A stretch of DNA of 45,190 nucleotides, taken from Rhodobacter sp. GTDB taxonomy: Bacteria; Pseudomonadota; Alphaproteobacteria; Rhodobacterales; Rhodobacteraceae. The notes below the pieces were generated by a model, which was not told the DNA's origin, ran no database searches, and saw nothing but the letters and a program-made list of their open reading frames with translations. The stretch is from NCBI GenBank assembly GCA_030066215.1, contig JASJCA010000012.1:1-45190 (forward strand), read 5' to 3'. The position numbers and the translations under genes are program-made. Below, piece by piece: positions 8,902-17,481 of the stretch. Numbering within the stretch: position 1 is the first letter of the stretch; each line of letters begins with the position of its first letter.

Positions 8902-8931
8902 AACGGGCCGGCACATTCGCCGGCCCGTTTT
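8902..8931 (+). terminator. Rho-independent terminator of the DUF1127-like gene
   Basis: An 11-bp stem AACGGGCCGGC / GCCGGCCCGTT with a 6-base loop (8913-8918) ends in TTTT. It lies 52 bp after the small gene's stop and before the family A repeat at 8985. Confidence 0.85.
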
Positions 8932-8984
8932 ACGTTCGGGGCGGGGTGGTATCCGGGCGAGAGCCGCCATCGACGCACTGCCCT

Positions 8985-9157
8985 GGGCACGGAATCAAGG
9001 GGCGCAGCCCCGCCGGGCCCATCGCCAACCCGCCCCGGAGGGGTGGCGATTGTTTGAGCTCCGCGAACCGCGCTATGCCCTACGGATTCGACAGCCATAA
9101 AGCACAGCCGAACAAACGTCGGATCGCCACCCCGCGGGTTGGCGATGGGCCCGGCTC
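8985..9157 (+). repeat. Family A structured repeat, copy 2 (173 bp)
   Basis: Same length and hairpin order as the copy at 6951. It carries the fuller central motif CTACGGATTCGACAGCCATA followed by AAGCACAGCC. In hairpin 1 the 3' arm reads CCGGGCCC instead of CCGTGCCC, leaving a mismatch. It lies in the convergent gap between the DUF1127-like gene and coaD (376 bp without a gene); the rest of the gap holds the terminator at 8902 and nothing else I recognise. Confidence 0.93.
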
Positions 9158-9225
9158 CGCGCGAGGTCGCCAACGGCCATGCCGATCCAAGAGCCGGCAA
9201 AGCGCAACCGTGGCGCGTTCCGCCC

Positions 9226-9717
9226 CTACCGCCCCAGTTTCCGATGAAGCGCCGCGCAGATCTCCGGGGTGACGAATTTCGACACATCGCCGCCGAGCCG
9301 CGCGATTTCCTTGACCAGCTTCGAGGCGATCGACTGATAGCGCGCCTCGGCCATCAGAAACACCGTCTCGATCCGCTCGTCGAGCACCCGGTTCATCCCG
9401 ACCATCTGGTATTCGTACTCGAAGTCGGCCACGGCGCGCAGGCCGCGGATGATCAGGTTGGCGCCGACGTCGTGGGCGCAATCGACCAGCAGGTTGTCGA
9501 AGGCATGCACCACCACCTCGGTGCCGGAATTGCCCAACCCCTCGCAGGCCGCCTCGACCATCGCCACGCGCTCGTCGAGCGCAAAGAGCGGTCCCTTGTC
9601 CTCGTTCACCGCCACCCCGATCACCAGCCGGTCCACCAGATGCGTCGCCCGGCGGATGATGTCGCGATGACCGAGCGTCATCGGATCGAAAGTGCCCGCA
9701 TAAAGACCGGTGCGCAT
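9226..9717 (-). CDS. coaD: Pantetheine-phosphate adenylyltransferase
   Basis: Transfers AMP from ATP to 4'-phosphopantetheine, the penultimate step of coenzyme A synthesis. Within 163 residues the signatures are GTFDPMTLGHRDII near the N-terminus (the TxGH nucleotide-binding motif), NLIIRGLRAVADFEYEYQM in the middle and YQSIASKLVKEIA toward the end, where many homologues read SSSLVREI. The ATG at 9717 gives the family start MRTGLYAGTFDP; the frame is open 34 codons further but without similarity. The gene stands alone between two inverted family A repeats (8985-9157 and 9868-10040). Confidence 0.95.
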   Translation of the reverse strand: MRTGLYAGTFDPMTLGHRDIIRRATHLVDRLVIGVAVNEDKGPLFALDERVAMVEAACEGLGNSGTEVVVHAFDNLLVDCAHDVGANLIIRGLRAVADFEYEYQMVGMNRVLDERIETVFLMAEARYQSIASKLVKEIARLGGDVSKFVTPEICAALHRKLGR

Positions 9718-9867
9718 GTCTGTCCCTCTGGTTCTTGGCCGCACGCAACAATATTGGGCGCGCCGATGCAAGGGGCGGGTCGCCGGTCCGGTCGAGCAGG
9801 ACCCGGCCGGTAACGTCACTCGGCGCAGTCAGGACTGCCTGGAGCGGTCGTCGGTTTCCATAGATAT

Positions 9868-10040
9868 GAGCCGCGCCCATCGCCGACCCGCGGGGTGGCG
9901 AACTGACCTCGGATCGGCGGCGCCTTATAGGTGTCGAATCCGTAGGACCTCACGCGGTGCACTGGTGTCGATAAATCGCCACCCCTCCGTGGCGGGTTGG
10001 CGATGGGCCCGGCGGGGCTGCGCGCCTTGACTCCGTGCCC
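9868..10040 (-). repeat. Family A structured repeat, copy 3 (173 bp, inverted)
   Basis: On the minus strand it runs from GGGCACGGAGTCAAG (10040) to CGCGGCTC (9868), with hairpins 1-3 in the usual order and the centre CCTACGGATTCGACACCTAT. It begins 49 bp after the stop of the acyl-CoA synthetase gene in that gene's sense direction and lies before coaD. The rest of the 371-bp gap (9718-9867 and 10041-10088) shows no gene. Confidence 0.92.
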
Positions 10041-10088
10041 GGAGCAGCACGCAAACGCCCTACCCTGCCCCGACCGGCAGCCCCCGCC

Positions 10089-11705
10089 CTACCCGCGTTC
10101 CCGCAACGCCCGGCGCATGATCTTGCCGGTCGCTGTCATCGGCAGCGCCTGGACCCGCTCGACCATGCGCGGCGCCACATGCGGGCTGATCCTGTCGCGC
10201 ACCCGGGCGATCAGCGCCGCCTCCAGCCCCGGCGCGGCGCCGTCGCGGACCACCACGAAGGCCTTCACCGCCTCGGTCCGCACCGGATCCGGCACGCCCA
10301 CCACCGCCGCCATCACCACGTCCGGATGGCCGACCAGGCAGTTTTCGATCTCCACCGGCCCAATCCGGTAGCCCGACGAGGTAATCACGTCGTCGTCGCG
10401 CGACGAAAACCAGAAATAGCCGTCGCCGTCCCGCCGCCCCAGATCGCCGGTGCGCATCCAGTTGCCGGAAAACCGCTCGGCCGTCTTCTCGGGCTTGTTC
10501 CAATAGCGCAGGAACATCACCGGGGTGCCACGCCGCACCGCGATCTCGCCTTCCTCGCCCGGCGCTGCCTCATGCCCGTCGCGGTCGATCACGCCGACCT
10601 CGAAGCCCGGCACCGCCTGGCCCATCGACCCCGGCCGGACCACCATCGAGCCGTGGCAGGAGGCCAGGACCAGGTTGCATTCGGTCTGCCCGTAAAGCTC
10701 GTTGATCGGCGCGCCCAGCGCCGCGCGGCCCCAGTCCAACAGATCGGCCCCGAGCGCCTCGCCCCCCGACCCGACCGAGCGCACCGCCAGCCCGGCAGGT
10801 GCCGTCGCCTGGCGCATCAGCTTCAGCGCGGTGGGCGGTACAAAGAGGGTGCGCAGCCCCTCGTCGCGGATCAGCCGGAAGGCGGCGTCGGGGTCGAACT
10901 TGCGCCGGTCCTGGCTGACCTGCGGCACGCCGTAGTAAAGGCAGGGGATCGCCATATCCATCAGCCCTCCGATCCAGGCCCAGTCGGCCGGCGTCCAGCC
11001 TCTGTCGCCGGGCTGCGGGAAGCCCTCGTGATGCGCCTCCATCGACGGCAGGTGCCCCAGAAGGAACCTATGCGCGTGCAACACACCCTTGGGGTCGCCC
11101 GTTGTGCCGGAGGTGTAGATCAACAACGCTGGATCCTCCGCGGCGGTGTCGACCGGCCGAAACGCCTGCGCCGCCGCGATCTCGCCATAGAAGTCGCGCA
11201 CCGGGGCGGCGGCGGCACCGGTGCAATAGACCTCGGCCAGATCGGGCAGATCGGGGCGCAGCGCCATCACCTTGTTGAGGCTTTCGGCATCGGTCACCAG
11301 CGCCCGTGCGCCGCTGTCGGCCAGCCGGTAGCGCAGCGCATCCGGCCCGAAAAGTGTGAACAAGGGCAGCAGCACGGCGCCGAGCTTGTAGGCCGCCATG
11401 TGCGTCACCAACACCTCGGGCGATTGCGGCAGCAGCACCGCCACCCGGTCGCCGCGCGCCACCCCCCTGGCCCGAAGCGACGCCGCCAGCCCGTCCGAGG
11501 CCTCTTTGAGCTGCCTATAGGTCCAGTCGCGCCGTGTCCCGTCGGCGCCCAGATGGGTCAGCGCCAGCCGCTCCGGCGCCCGGGCCGCCCAACTGTCGCA
11601 GCAGCGCTCGGCGATGTTGAAGCGCGCCGGCACCTGCCAGCGAAAGCCCGCCCGCATCGCGGCCCAGTCGCCGATCCGCGGCAGCACCCGGCGCTCGTCG
11701 GCCAT
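10089..11705 (-). CDS. AMP-forming acyl-CoA synthetase (medium-chain/acetate type)
   Basis: Member of the adenylate-forming (ANL) superfamily; activates a carboxylic acid with ATP and joins it to CoA. Over 538 residues it shows the P-loop motif YTSGTTGDPKGVLH, the aromatic-site motif ELYGQTECN, the adenylate-binding TGDLGRRD and the C-terminal SSGYRIGPVEIE plus catalytic-lysine motif TATGKIMRR. Length and motifs fit the medium-chain acyl-CoA synthetase group; the true acid cannot be read from sequence. It starts two bases after the lipoprotein gene's stop, so the two probably share a transcript. A family A repeat follows 49 bp after its stop. Confidence 0.9.
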   Translation of the reverse strand: MADERRVLPRIGDWAAMRAGFRWQVPARFNIAERCCDSWAARAPERLALTHLGADGTRRDWTYRQLKEASDGLAASLRARGVARGDRVAVLLPQSPEVLVTHMAAYKLGAVLLPLFTLFGPDALRYRLADSGARALVTDAESLNKVMALRPDLPDLAEVYCTGAAAAPVRDFYGEIAAAQAFRPVDTAAEDPALLIYTSGTTGDPKGVLHAHRFLLGHLPSMEAHHEGFPQPGDRGWTPADWAWIGGLMDMAIPCLYYGVPQVSQDRRKFDPDAAFRLIRDEGLRTLFVPPTALKLMRQATAPAGLAVRSVGSGGEALGADLLDWGRAALGAPINELYGQTECNLVLASCHGSMVVRPGSMGQAVPGFEVGVIDRDGHEAAPGEEGEIAVRRGTPVMFLRYWNKPEKTAERFSGNWMRTGDLGRRDGDGYFWFSSRDDDVITSSGYRIGPVEIENCLVGHPDVVMAAVVGVPDPVRTEAVKAFVVVRDGAAPGLEAALIARVRDRISPHVAPRMVERVQALPMTATGKIMRRALRERG

Positions 11706-11707
11706 GC

Positions 11708-12241
11708 TCAGTTGACGTAGACCTCAAGCTCGGGCAACCCGGCCAGCGGCGCATCGAGCAGCCGCATCGCCGCCAGCGACACCTGGCTGCCGCTGCCCGG
11801 CGCGGCGCCTGAGGGGATCAGGTCGACCTGCACGCTGCGCCCGCTGGTGACGTAAAGCAGCCGCCCACTCGCCGGCGCGCTCACCAGAGGCGTCTTGATC
11901 CAGAACCCCGGCTCATTGGGATCGCCCAGCGAGGCGATGGTGGTGCCCAGCGGCCCGGCCGAGGCCACCGGCGCCTCGGTCACCGCCGCGGCGCGTTGCT
12001 CTTCGGTGGTGGTGTCGAACTGTTCCACCGTGCGCGCATCCGCCGCCGGCTGCTCGATCGCCGTGGCGAAGGGATTGCCCTCGGACTGCGGCACCTCGCC
12101 CTCGACGGGGTCCGCCGCCGGCGCGGTCGCCGCCACGGGCTCGGGCGTGCGTTCGCCGCGCAATCCGCTCAGGAAGTTCTCGCGCTGGCCCGCGCATCCC
12201 GCCAGCGCCACGCCTGCGATCAAAACCACTGCATACCTCAT
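11708..12241 (-). CDS. Lipoprotein of unknown function
   Basis: The 177-residue product begins with a short signal peptide and lipobox (MRYAVVLIAGVALAGCAGQ), so Cys16 should be lipidated and the protein anchored in a membrane. The middle (about 30-95) is Pro/Ala/Glu-rich and looks disordered. The last 70 residues (FWIKTPLVSAPASGRLLYV onward) form a compact region ending LPELEVYVN. I do not recognise the fold; similar Rhodobacterales proteins have, as I recall, been given doubtful dehydratase names, which I would not follow. The ATG at 12241 was chosen over one seven codons upstream because it starts the signal peptide. It is divergent from moaA. Confidence 0.8.
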   Translation of the reverse strand: MRYAVVLIAGVALAGCAGQRENFLSGLRGERTPEPVAATAPAADPVEGEVPQSEGNPFATAIEQPAADARTVEQFDTTTEEQRAAAVTEAPVASAGPLGTTIASLGDPNEPGFWIKTPLVSAPASGRLLYVTSGRSVQVDLIPSGAAPGSGSQVSLAAMRLLDAPLAGLPELEVYVN

Positions 12242-12328
12242 GCGGCCGCACCCTAAGACCAATCGGCACCCCGTTCAACGCCTTCCCCGCCTTGCGGCGG
12301 CCCCCCGCCCGGCCTAAGTTCCATTGCC

Positions 12329-13333
12329 ATGACCCCGCAGCTCATCGACCCCTTCGCCCGCGCCATCACCTATTTGCGCGTCTCGGTCACCGACCGCTGC
12401 GATTTCCGCTGCGTCTATTGCATGTCCGAGAACATGACCTTCCTGCCGAAGAAGGAGCTGCTGACGCTGGAAGAGCTCGACCGGATGTGTTCGGCCTTCG
12501 TCTTGCTCGGGGTCGAGAAGCTGCGCATCACCGGCGGCGAGCCCTTGGTGCGGCGCGACATCCTGACCTTCTTCCGGGCGATGTCGCGGCACCTGGACTC
12601 GGGCGCGTTGAAAGAGCTGACGCTGACCACCAACGGCAGCCAGCTCGCCCGCTTCGCCGGCGACCTCCATGCCGCCGGGGTCCGCCGCGTCAACGTCTCG
12701 CTCGACACGCTGGACCCCGACAAATTCGCCCGGGTCACCCGCTGGGGCCGCCTGCCGCAGGTCCTGCGCGGCATCGACGCCGCCCGCGCCGCCGGCCTGC
12801 GGGTCAAGATCAACGCCGTCGCGCTGAAGGGCTTCAACGAGGACGAACTTTTCGCCCTCACCGAGTGGTGCGCGGCCGAGGACATGGATCTGACCTGGAT
12901 CGAGGTCATGCCGATGGGGGATCTCGGCAACGAGGACCGCATCGGCCAATACTGGCCGGTCTCGGAGGTGCGCGCGCAACTGGCCACCCGCTACAGCGTC
13001 ACCGATCTGGCGCACCGCACCGGCGGCCCGGCGCGCTATGTCCGGCTCGAGGAGACCGGCCAGCAGATCGGCTTCATCACGCCGCTCACGCACAATTTCT
13101 GCGAATCGTGCAACCGCGTCCGCCTGACCTGCACCGGAGAACTCTACATGTGCCTCGGCCAGGAAGACATGGCCGACCTCAGAGCCCCCCTCCGCGCCTC
13201 CGAAAGCGACGCCCCATTGATCGAAGCCATCCACAAAGCCATCGGTCTGAAACCCAAGGGCCACGACTTCGACTATTCGCGGCAACGCGCGGATGGACAG
13301 GTGTCACGGCACATGTCGCACACAGGTGGGTGA
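12329..13333 (+). CDS. moaA: GTP 3',8-cyclase
   Basis: Radical-SAM enzyme that turns GTP into 3',8-cyclo-GTP, the first step of molybdenum cofactor synthesis. It carries both [4Fe-4S] sites. The N-terminal one is in [12 protein letters not shown] (Cys24, Cys28, Cys31). The C-terminal one is in [19 protein letters not shown], which matches the family pattern although a Thr-Cys replaces the more usual Thr-Ser. [14 protein letters not shown] is the glycine-rich SAM motif. The protein ends in the double glycine (MSHTGG) required in MoaA. Length (334) is normal. No other moa or mob gene is in the window. The 88-bp upstream gap is shared with the divergent lipoprotein gene. Confidence 0.96.
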   Translation: MTPQLIDPFARAITYLRVSVTDRCDFRCVYCMSENMTFLPKKELLTLEELDRMCSAFVLLGVEKLRITGGEPLVRRDILTFFRAMSRHLDSGALKELTLTTNGSQLARFAGDLHAAGVRRVNVSLDTLDPDKFARVTRWGRLPQVLRGIDAARAAGLRVKINAVALKGFNEDELFALTEWCAAEDMDLTWIEVMPMGDLGNEDRIGQYWPVSEVRAQLATRYSVTDLAHRTGGPARYVRLEETGQQIGFITPLTHNFCESCNRVRLTCTGELYMCLGQEDMADLRAPLRASESDAPLIEAIHKAIGLKPKGHDFDYSRQRADGQVSRHMSHTGG

Positions 13334-13486
13334 GGGATATTCTGTAGCTACGGGCTGGAAGAAACGGTCGTTCCCACCGGTGACAGAGACGTTTAAGTTC
13401 TTGCACATTCTGCGCTGCGGCGAAGGTCGCGTCCGAGCCCAAGGTGCAAGATTTTGCAGTCGCAGAAACCCACCTAGAATTGACGC

Positions 13487-13960
13487 ATGAATTTTGATAT
13501 CCAAACACGCAGTGCATCCGCCGCCGACGCTGAGGCATTGCTGACGCTCTATGATACTCTGTCATCTGACAATGAAAGATGCCCACTCGAACTGGCTAAA
13601 CAGAATATCTCTAGGATTTGCCAGATTGATGGCAGTGCAGTGCTTTTGGGCGAGATAAATGGTGAAGCTTTGACGACATGCACGCTTATCGTCATTCCAA
13701 ATTTATCAAGGGGCGGAAGGCCCTATGCGGTAATTGAAAATGTGGTTACGCATCCTGGACACCGAGGAAGAGGACTTGGCAAAGCTGTACTCGATGCAGC
13801 GTGTGAACGCGCATGGAGCCATGACTGTTACAAAGTCATGCTCAGTACGGGATCAACGCGGCCTGCCATCTTGTCTTTCTATGAAAGTGCGGGCTTCGAA
13901 CAATCGAGAACCGGTTTTCAAAAGCGCAGACTTCCAAAGCGCCAAGAGGAATCTAGCTGA
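13487..13960 (+). CDS. GNAT-family N-acetyltransferase
   Basis: A 157-residue acetyltransferase of the GNAT fold: an N-terminal SAADAEALLTLYD helix, the core strand AVIENVVTHPGHRGRGLGKAVLD with the acetyl-CoA pyrophosphate loop (HRGRGLG), and a C-terminal AILSFYESAGFEQS. The substrate is unknown. The gene and its flanks (13334-14280) are clearly richer in A and T than the rest of the window and use codons such as TTA, AGA and ATA that neighbours avoid, which suggests recent transfer. A terminator-like hairpin follows at 13974. It stands alone between moaA and a convergent glycosyltransferase. Confidence 0.88.
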   Translation: MNFDIQTRSASAADAEALLTLYDTLSSDNERCPLELAKQNISRICQIDGSAVLLGEINGEALTTCTLIVIPNLSRGGRPYAVIENVVTHPGHRGRGLGKAVLDAACERAWSHDCYKVMLSTGSTRPAILSFYESAGFEQSRTGFQKRRLPKRQEESS

Positions 13961-13973
13961 GCCGAATGCCGAC

Positions 13974-14006
13974 TTTGTCCCGCTTAGCGGACAAATTACC
14001 CTTTTT
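13974..14006 (+). terminator. Terminator-like hairpin after the acetyltransferase
   Basis: TTTGTC and CGC pair with GCG and GACAAA (one bulged C) around a TTA loop; five Ts follow six bases later (14002-14006). Moderate support only, because of the spacer before the T-tract. Confidence 0.4.
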
Positions 14007-14284
14007 CAGAACCTGGGCGCCGATTTCAATGTCGACGGTTTGCCGAAGCAAAGACCCCTCACTATACTCTCGGCGGTATTTGGCAGGGTTGTGACCGGAA
14101 GCGCACCATTCTGATGCAGCCTTCCGTTAACTCGTCCACCGCACGGTCTGTTCACCACGCCCCTCACCGACACCCGTACCGACTTAATACCGACGTTTTA
14201 CAGACAATCCAAATCCCTGCAAAACAAGGCGTTAACCCCCGATTCGCGCATCCGGACCGCCCGCCGGACTCGCCTTTGGCGAAC
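14007..14284. other. Gene-free, AT-richer stretch
   Basis: Part of the 324-bp convergent gap between the acetyltransferase and the glycosyltransferase. No convincing reading frame, RNA gene or repeat is seen. It shares the lower GC of the acetyltransferase gene up to about 14240, so the transferred segment may extend through it. Confidence 0.5.
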
Positions 14285-15073
14285 TCACGCCCAGTCGGCA
14301 CCCAGGTCGTCGCGCGCGCGGTCGATCCAATGCTCTTTCAGCCAGCCGCAGGGCCGCGCGTTGCGCAGCCAGTGGCGGTAGCCGGCCACCGCCTCGGGCA
14401 TCTTGGGCCGGCCGTGGAAGCAGACCACGCGGGCGTCCGGGGGCAGCCGCGGTTTGGACCAATGGTTCGTGGGCCAGATCGGCAGGCAATCATGCTTGAA
14501 GGACGTCACCCAAGGCGCTGGCAAATAGGCGAATTCCCCACGATCCATCGCCTTGTGCGAGGTATAGCGCTGCTCGGATCCGCGGGCGCGTTCGACCTCT
14601 CCGTAGGCGTCCGCCGCGAGGTCGTCATAAAGCCAGCCGTGCCGCGCCGGCTCGAACCGGAAGACCGAGCCGTGGCCGGTCGGGCGGCGTTTTCGCGCCT
14701 CGACCCAGTCGTGCCGCATCACCACCCTTCCGGGTGCGACGTCCAGCAGGTCGTCCAGAGATCCGGTGATCACCACGTCGAGGTCGAAGCCCAAGAGCGG
14801 CCCCTCCACCGGCACCCGACCCGGCTTGAACAGCGACACCTTGCGCATCGCTCCTTGCCGGTTCGCCACCGCCAACGCCGCGTCCATCTCGCCCTGGAAA
14901 GGCTCCTCCGGCAGCGCCAGCGCCTCGATATCCGGATGCAGCCCCTCGGCGCGGTCGGTCATGCAGAAGAACCGCACCGACCCGGCAAGGTTGCGCCGCA
15001 CCCCGGAATAGAGCCGGTTGACATATTCGGGCCCGAAGGCGGTGCCCCATTTGATGCAGACGACATTGGCCAC
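14285..15073 (-). CDS. Glycosyltransferase-like protein
   Basis: A 262-residue cytoplasmic protein with the look of a GT-A-fold sugar transferase: an N-terminal strand (ANVVCIKWGTAFGPEYVNRLY), a region resembling family 8 (MTDRAEGLHPDIEALALP) and an FDLDVVITGSLDDL segment in which DLD would be the metal- and nucleotide-binding DxD. Near the end comes ARVVCFHGRPKMPE, again like GT8 enzymes. It starts with GTG (15073). Donor and acceptor are unknown; cell-surface polysaccharide decoration is the usual context. It lies downstream of the M20 gene on the same strand, separated by 340 bp that hold a family B repeat. Confidence 0.75.
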   Translation of the reverse strand: MANVVCIKWGTAFGPEYVNRLYSGVRRNLAGSVRFFCMTDRAEGLHPDIEALALPEEPFQGEMDAALAVANRQGAMRKVSLFKPGRVPVEGPLLGFDLDVVITGSLDDLLDVAPGRVVMRHDWVEARKRRPTGHGSVFRFEPARHGWLYDDLAADAYGEVERARGSEQRYTSHKAMDRGEFAYLPAPWVTSFKHDCLPIWPTNHWSKPRLPPDARVVCFHGRPKMPEAVAGYRHWLRNARPCGWLKEHWIDRARDDLGADWA

Positions 15074-15184
15074 GGGGCTGCGCCATAGACCAAGCCGCGG
15101 CCGAAGGCGAGGCTTGGGGTGTTATCGGGTTGGGTGGAGAAGGGTTTGGGGCAAGCCAATTTGGAGCAGAGGTCCAGACTTCGA

Positions 15185-15355
15185 CCCAGGCCGGGTCAAC
15201 AGCGCCGCAGGCGCCCCGGCCCAGCGGCGGCCCGCCCGGGTGGGCTGCCGCTTTGGATGTCGGGGGCGCTTGGCTGAGATGGAAGATGTACTTCGCTGCC
15301 ATGAAAGCGCGTCGTTCAGAGGTCGCTGCGGCATCCCGCGGGCCGCCGCCGGGCC
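15185..15355 (+). repeat. Family B structured repeat, copy 1 (171 bp)
   Basis: In order: hairpin 1 (GGCCGGG/CCCGGCC with inner GCGCCGCAGGCGC), hairpin 2 (AGCGGC/GCCGCT with inner CCCGCCCGGGTGGG), a centre with GCCATGAAAGC and TTCAGAGGTCG, and hairpin 3 (GCGGCATCCC/GGGCCGCCGC). It is nearly identical to the inverted copy at 35811-35979 and shares architecture with family A. It lies 59 bp past the M20 stop but in antisense orientation to both flanking genes. The rest of the 340-bp gap is empty. Confidence 0.92.
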
Positions 15356-15413
15356 GTTCGGAAGTTGGGAGCCGTAGCTGACGACCGCCCAAGCAATCCG
15401 CCCCCCTTCCGAG

Positions 15414-16577
15414 TCAGGCCGCGGGCAGCCGCCGCTCGACGATCTCGGCCCACCAGGAACAGCCCGCCGGGATCGCCTCGTCGTTGAAGTTGTATTCGGG
15501 GTGATGCACCATCGCGGTGTCGCCGTTGCCGACCAGGATGTAGGCGCCGGGACGCTCGTTCAGCATGAACGAGAAGTCCTCGGCCCCCATCACCAACGGC
15601 GCCTCTTCGCAAGCCCCCGATACGGCCGTGGCGACCTCGGCGGCGAAGGCGGTCTGTTCCTCGGAATTAACCATCACGGGGTAGCCGCGGTGGTAGTGCA
15701 CCGTCGCCCTGGCGCCCATGCCGCTGGCCACGCCCTCGGCGATCTTGGCCATCTGCACCTCGGTCTCGTCCTGCACGTCGGGGTTCATCGTGCGCACCGT
15801 GCCCTTCAGCGTCACGGTCTGCGGGATCACGTTGTGGGTCGTCGAGGAGGTCTCGAACGAGGTGACCGAGACCACCAGGTGATGGGTCGGGTCGGTCAGC
15901 CGGCTGGCGATGGTCTGCAACGCCAGCACGATGTGGCTGGCGACCACGGTGCTGTCGACGGTCTCATGCGGTTTCGCGGCGTGCCCGCCTTTGCCCTCGA
16001 TGACAATCTCGAACTGGTCGGCGGCGGCGAAAAACGCGCCGGGGCGGATCGCGAACGAGCCCACCGGGCGGCCGGGCCAATTGTGCATGCCATAGACCTC
16101 GTCGATCCCAAAGCGCTGCATCAGGCGATCGTCGCACATCTCCTTGCCGCCGCCGCCGCCCTCTTCGGCGGGCTGGAAGATCACCACGGCGGTGCCGTCG
16201 AAGTTGCGGGTCTCGGCGAGGTATTTGGCCGCGCCCATGAGCATCGCTGTGTGGCCGTCGTGGCCGCAGGCATGCATCGCGCCAGGGGTCTTCGAGGCAT
16301 AGTCAAGCCCGGTCGCCTCCAGGATCGGCAAAGCGTCCATGTCGGCCCGCAGGCCGATGGTGCGACCTGCGCCATCGGTCTTGCCGCGGATCACACCGAC
16401 GACCCCGGTACGGCCGATCCCGGTGACCACCTCGTCGCAGCCGAACTCTTGCAGTTTCTCGGCGACGATACCGGCGGTGCGGTGCGTGTCGAACAGGATC
16501 TCGGGATGCTGGTGCAGATCACGGCGCCAGGCGGTGATCTCCGGAAGTAATTCGGCGAAGCGGTTCTTGACGGGCAT
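15414..16577 (-). CDS. M20-family amidohydrolase (N-acyl-amino-acid hydrolase type)
   Basis: Dinuclear metallohydrolase that removes acyl groups from amino acids; relatives include hippurate hydrolase and aminoacylases. Over 387 residues it has the metal-ligand motifs DMDALP, HACGHDGHTAM and FQPAEEGGGGGKEM. It also has the lid-domain motif GKGGHAAKPH and the C-terminal MGAEDFSFML. No signal peptide is seen, so it should be cytoplasmic. The ATG at 16577 gives MPVKNRFAELLPEITAWRRD, typical of the family; the open frame upstream has no similarity. The physiological substrate cannot be told. The Lrp/AsnC regulator lies 228 bp upstream on the same strand. Confidence 0.9.
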   Translation of the reverse strand: MPVKNRFAELLPEITAWRRDLHQHPEILFDTHRTAGIVAEKLQEFGCDEVVTGIGRTGVVGVIRGKTDGAGRTIGLRADMDALPILEATGLDYASKTPGAMHACGHDGHTAMLMGAAKYLAETRNFDGTAVVIFQPAEEGGGGGKEMCDDRLMQRFGIDEVYGMHNWPGRPVGSFAIRPGAFFAAADQFEIVIEGKGGHAAKPHETVDSTVVASHIVLALQTIASRLTDPTHHLVVSVTSFETSSTTHNVIPQTVTLKGTVRTMNPDVQDETEVQMAKIAEGVASGMGARATVHYHRGYPVMVNSEEQTAFAAEVATAVSGACEEAPLVMGAEDFSFMLNERPGAYILVGNGDTAMVHHPEYNFNDEAIPAGCSWWAEIVERRLPAA

Positions 16578-16805
16578 GGTCGACCTCGAGGTTTGGGCTG
16601 CCGAGGAAAGTGGAGCAAGTGTCCACCGGGGGCAAGGGCCGCGGCAATCCGGCCGGTCCGGAGCCGCGAGCGGACGGCGGCCGTCATTCGTTGGGTCCAC
16701 GTATTCGGAGGTTGCCTCGGCGTATGGAAGTGCGCCTTGGGTGATGTGCGTTCGTCCGGATCGGGCCGCCCCGACCTCGGGTTACCGTAAGTGAACCGCC
16801 GTGGA

Positions 16806-17306
16806 CTAAGCCGTCTGGCTCAACCGCGCTTCCAGCACATCGAACGGCACGCCGGGCGCGTCTTTGGCGTCGCGGATCACCAGCGAGGTCTTGACGCTGG
16901 CGACGTTGTCGGCAGCCGTGAGTTCTTCGGTCAGGAAAGTCTGGAAGGTCGACAGATCGGGTGCCACGCATTTCAGGATGAAATCGACCTCGCCGTTCAG
17001 CATGTGGCACTCGCGCACCAAGGGCCAGTCGCGGCAGCGCTGCTCGAAGGCCGAGAGGTCGGCCTCGGCCTGGCTGATCAGCCCGACCATGGCGAAGACC
17101 CGCACCTCGAAGCCCAGCATCCGCGCATCCACGTCCGCATGGTAACCGCGGATGAAGCCCGCCTCTTCCAGCGTGCGCACCCGCCGCAGACAGGGCGGCG
17201 CCGAAATCCCGACCCGCTTGGCCAGTTCCACGTTGGTCATCCGCCCGTCGGCCTGCAACTCGGCCAGGATGTGTCGGTCGATCGGATCAAGCTTGCTGCC
17301 CGGCAT
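16806..17306 (-). CDS. Lrp/AsnC-family transcriptional regulator
   Basis: A 166-residue regulator with an N-terminal winged helix-turn-helix (LDPIDRHILAELQADGRMTN, then VELAKRVGISAPPCLRRVRTLEEAGFI) and a C-terminal RAM domain (MLNGEVDFILKCVAPDLSTFQTF) that usually binds an amino acid and forms octamers. The ATG at 17306 gives the family-like start MPGSKLDPIDRHIL. In many Rhodobacterales an Lrp/AsnC gene is found near trxB, as I recall; here a gene of unknown function lies between them. It could also act on the M20 gene downstream. Target unknown. Confidence 0.92.
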   Translation of the reverse strand: MPGSKLDPIDRHILAELQADGRMTNVELAKRVGISAPPCLRRVRTLEEAGFIRGYHADVDARMLGFEVRVFAMVGLISQAEADLSAFEQRCRDWPLVRECHMLNGEVDFILKCVAPDLSTFQTFLTEELTAADNVASVKTSLVIRDAKDAPGVPFDVLEARLSQTA

Positions 17307-17481
17307 GGTCTTCCCTGCAGTTTTCCGATCTGTACTGGTTCCCACCGTCCTGCGCAATAATATTTCGCCGCCGCGCAACATCCTTAACGCCCGGCTTCGA
17401 AATGCGCGGCTTCGGGCGCCGGGATTTCGAAGTCTGACGCATCAGCCGATGTGCCGCCGGCTCACGGGAAACCGGGGCCCG

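Noticed and set aside
8852-8902. A 16-codon frame after the DUF1127-like gene
   Set aside because: Starts two bases after the stop of that gene and ends at the terminator stem; too short, with no hydrophobic or conserved pattern to support it.
8946-9272. Short frames with translations such as GAQPRRAHR through the repeats
   Set aside because: The same frames recur wherever a family A copy occurs because the DNA is repeated; base changes between copies follow hairpin pairing, not codon positions.
10035-11720. A 561-residue plus-strand reading frame
   Set aside because: It runs fully antisense to the acyl-CoA synthetase gene, has a low-complexity Arg/His/Pro/Ala translation and no motif. GC-rich codons leave the opposite frame open.
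16578-16805. A gene in the gap between the Lrp/AsnC and M20 genes
   Set aside because: Open frames here are extensions of the M20 frame or shadows, without a ribosome-binding site or similarity.
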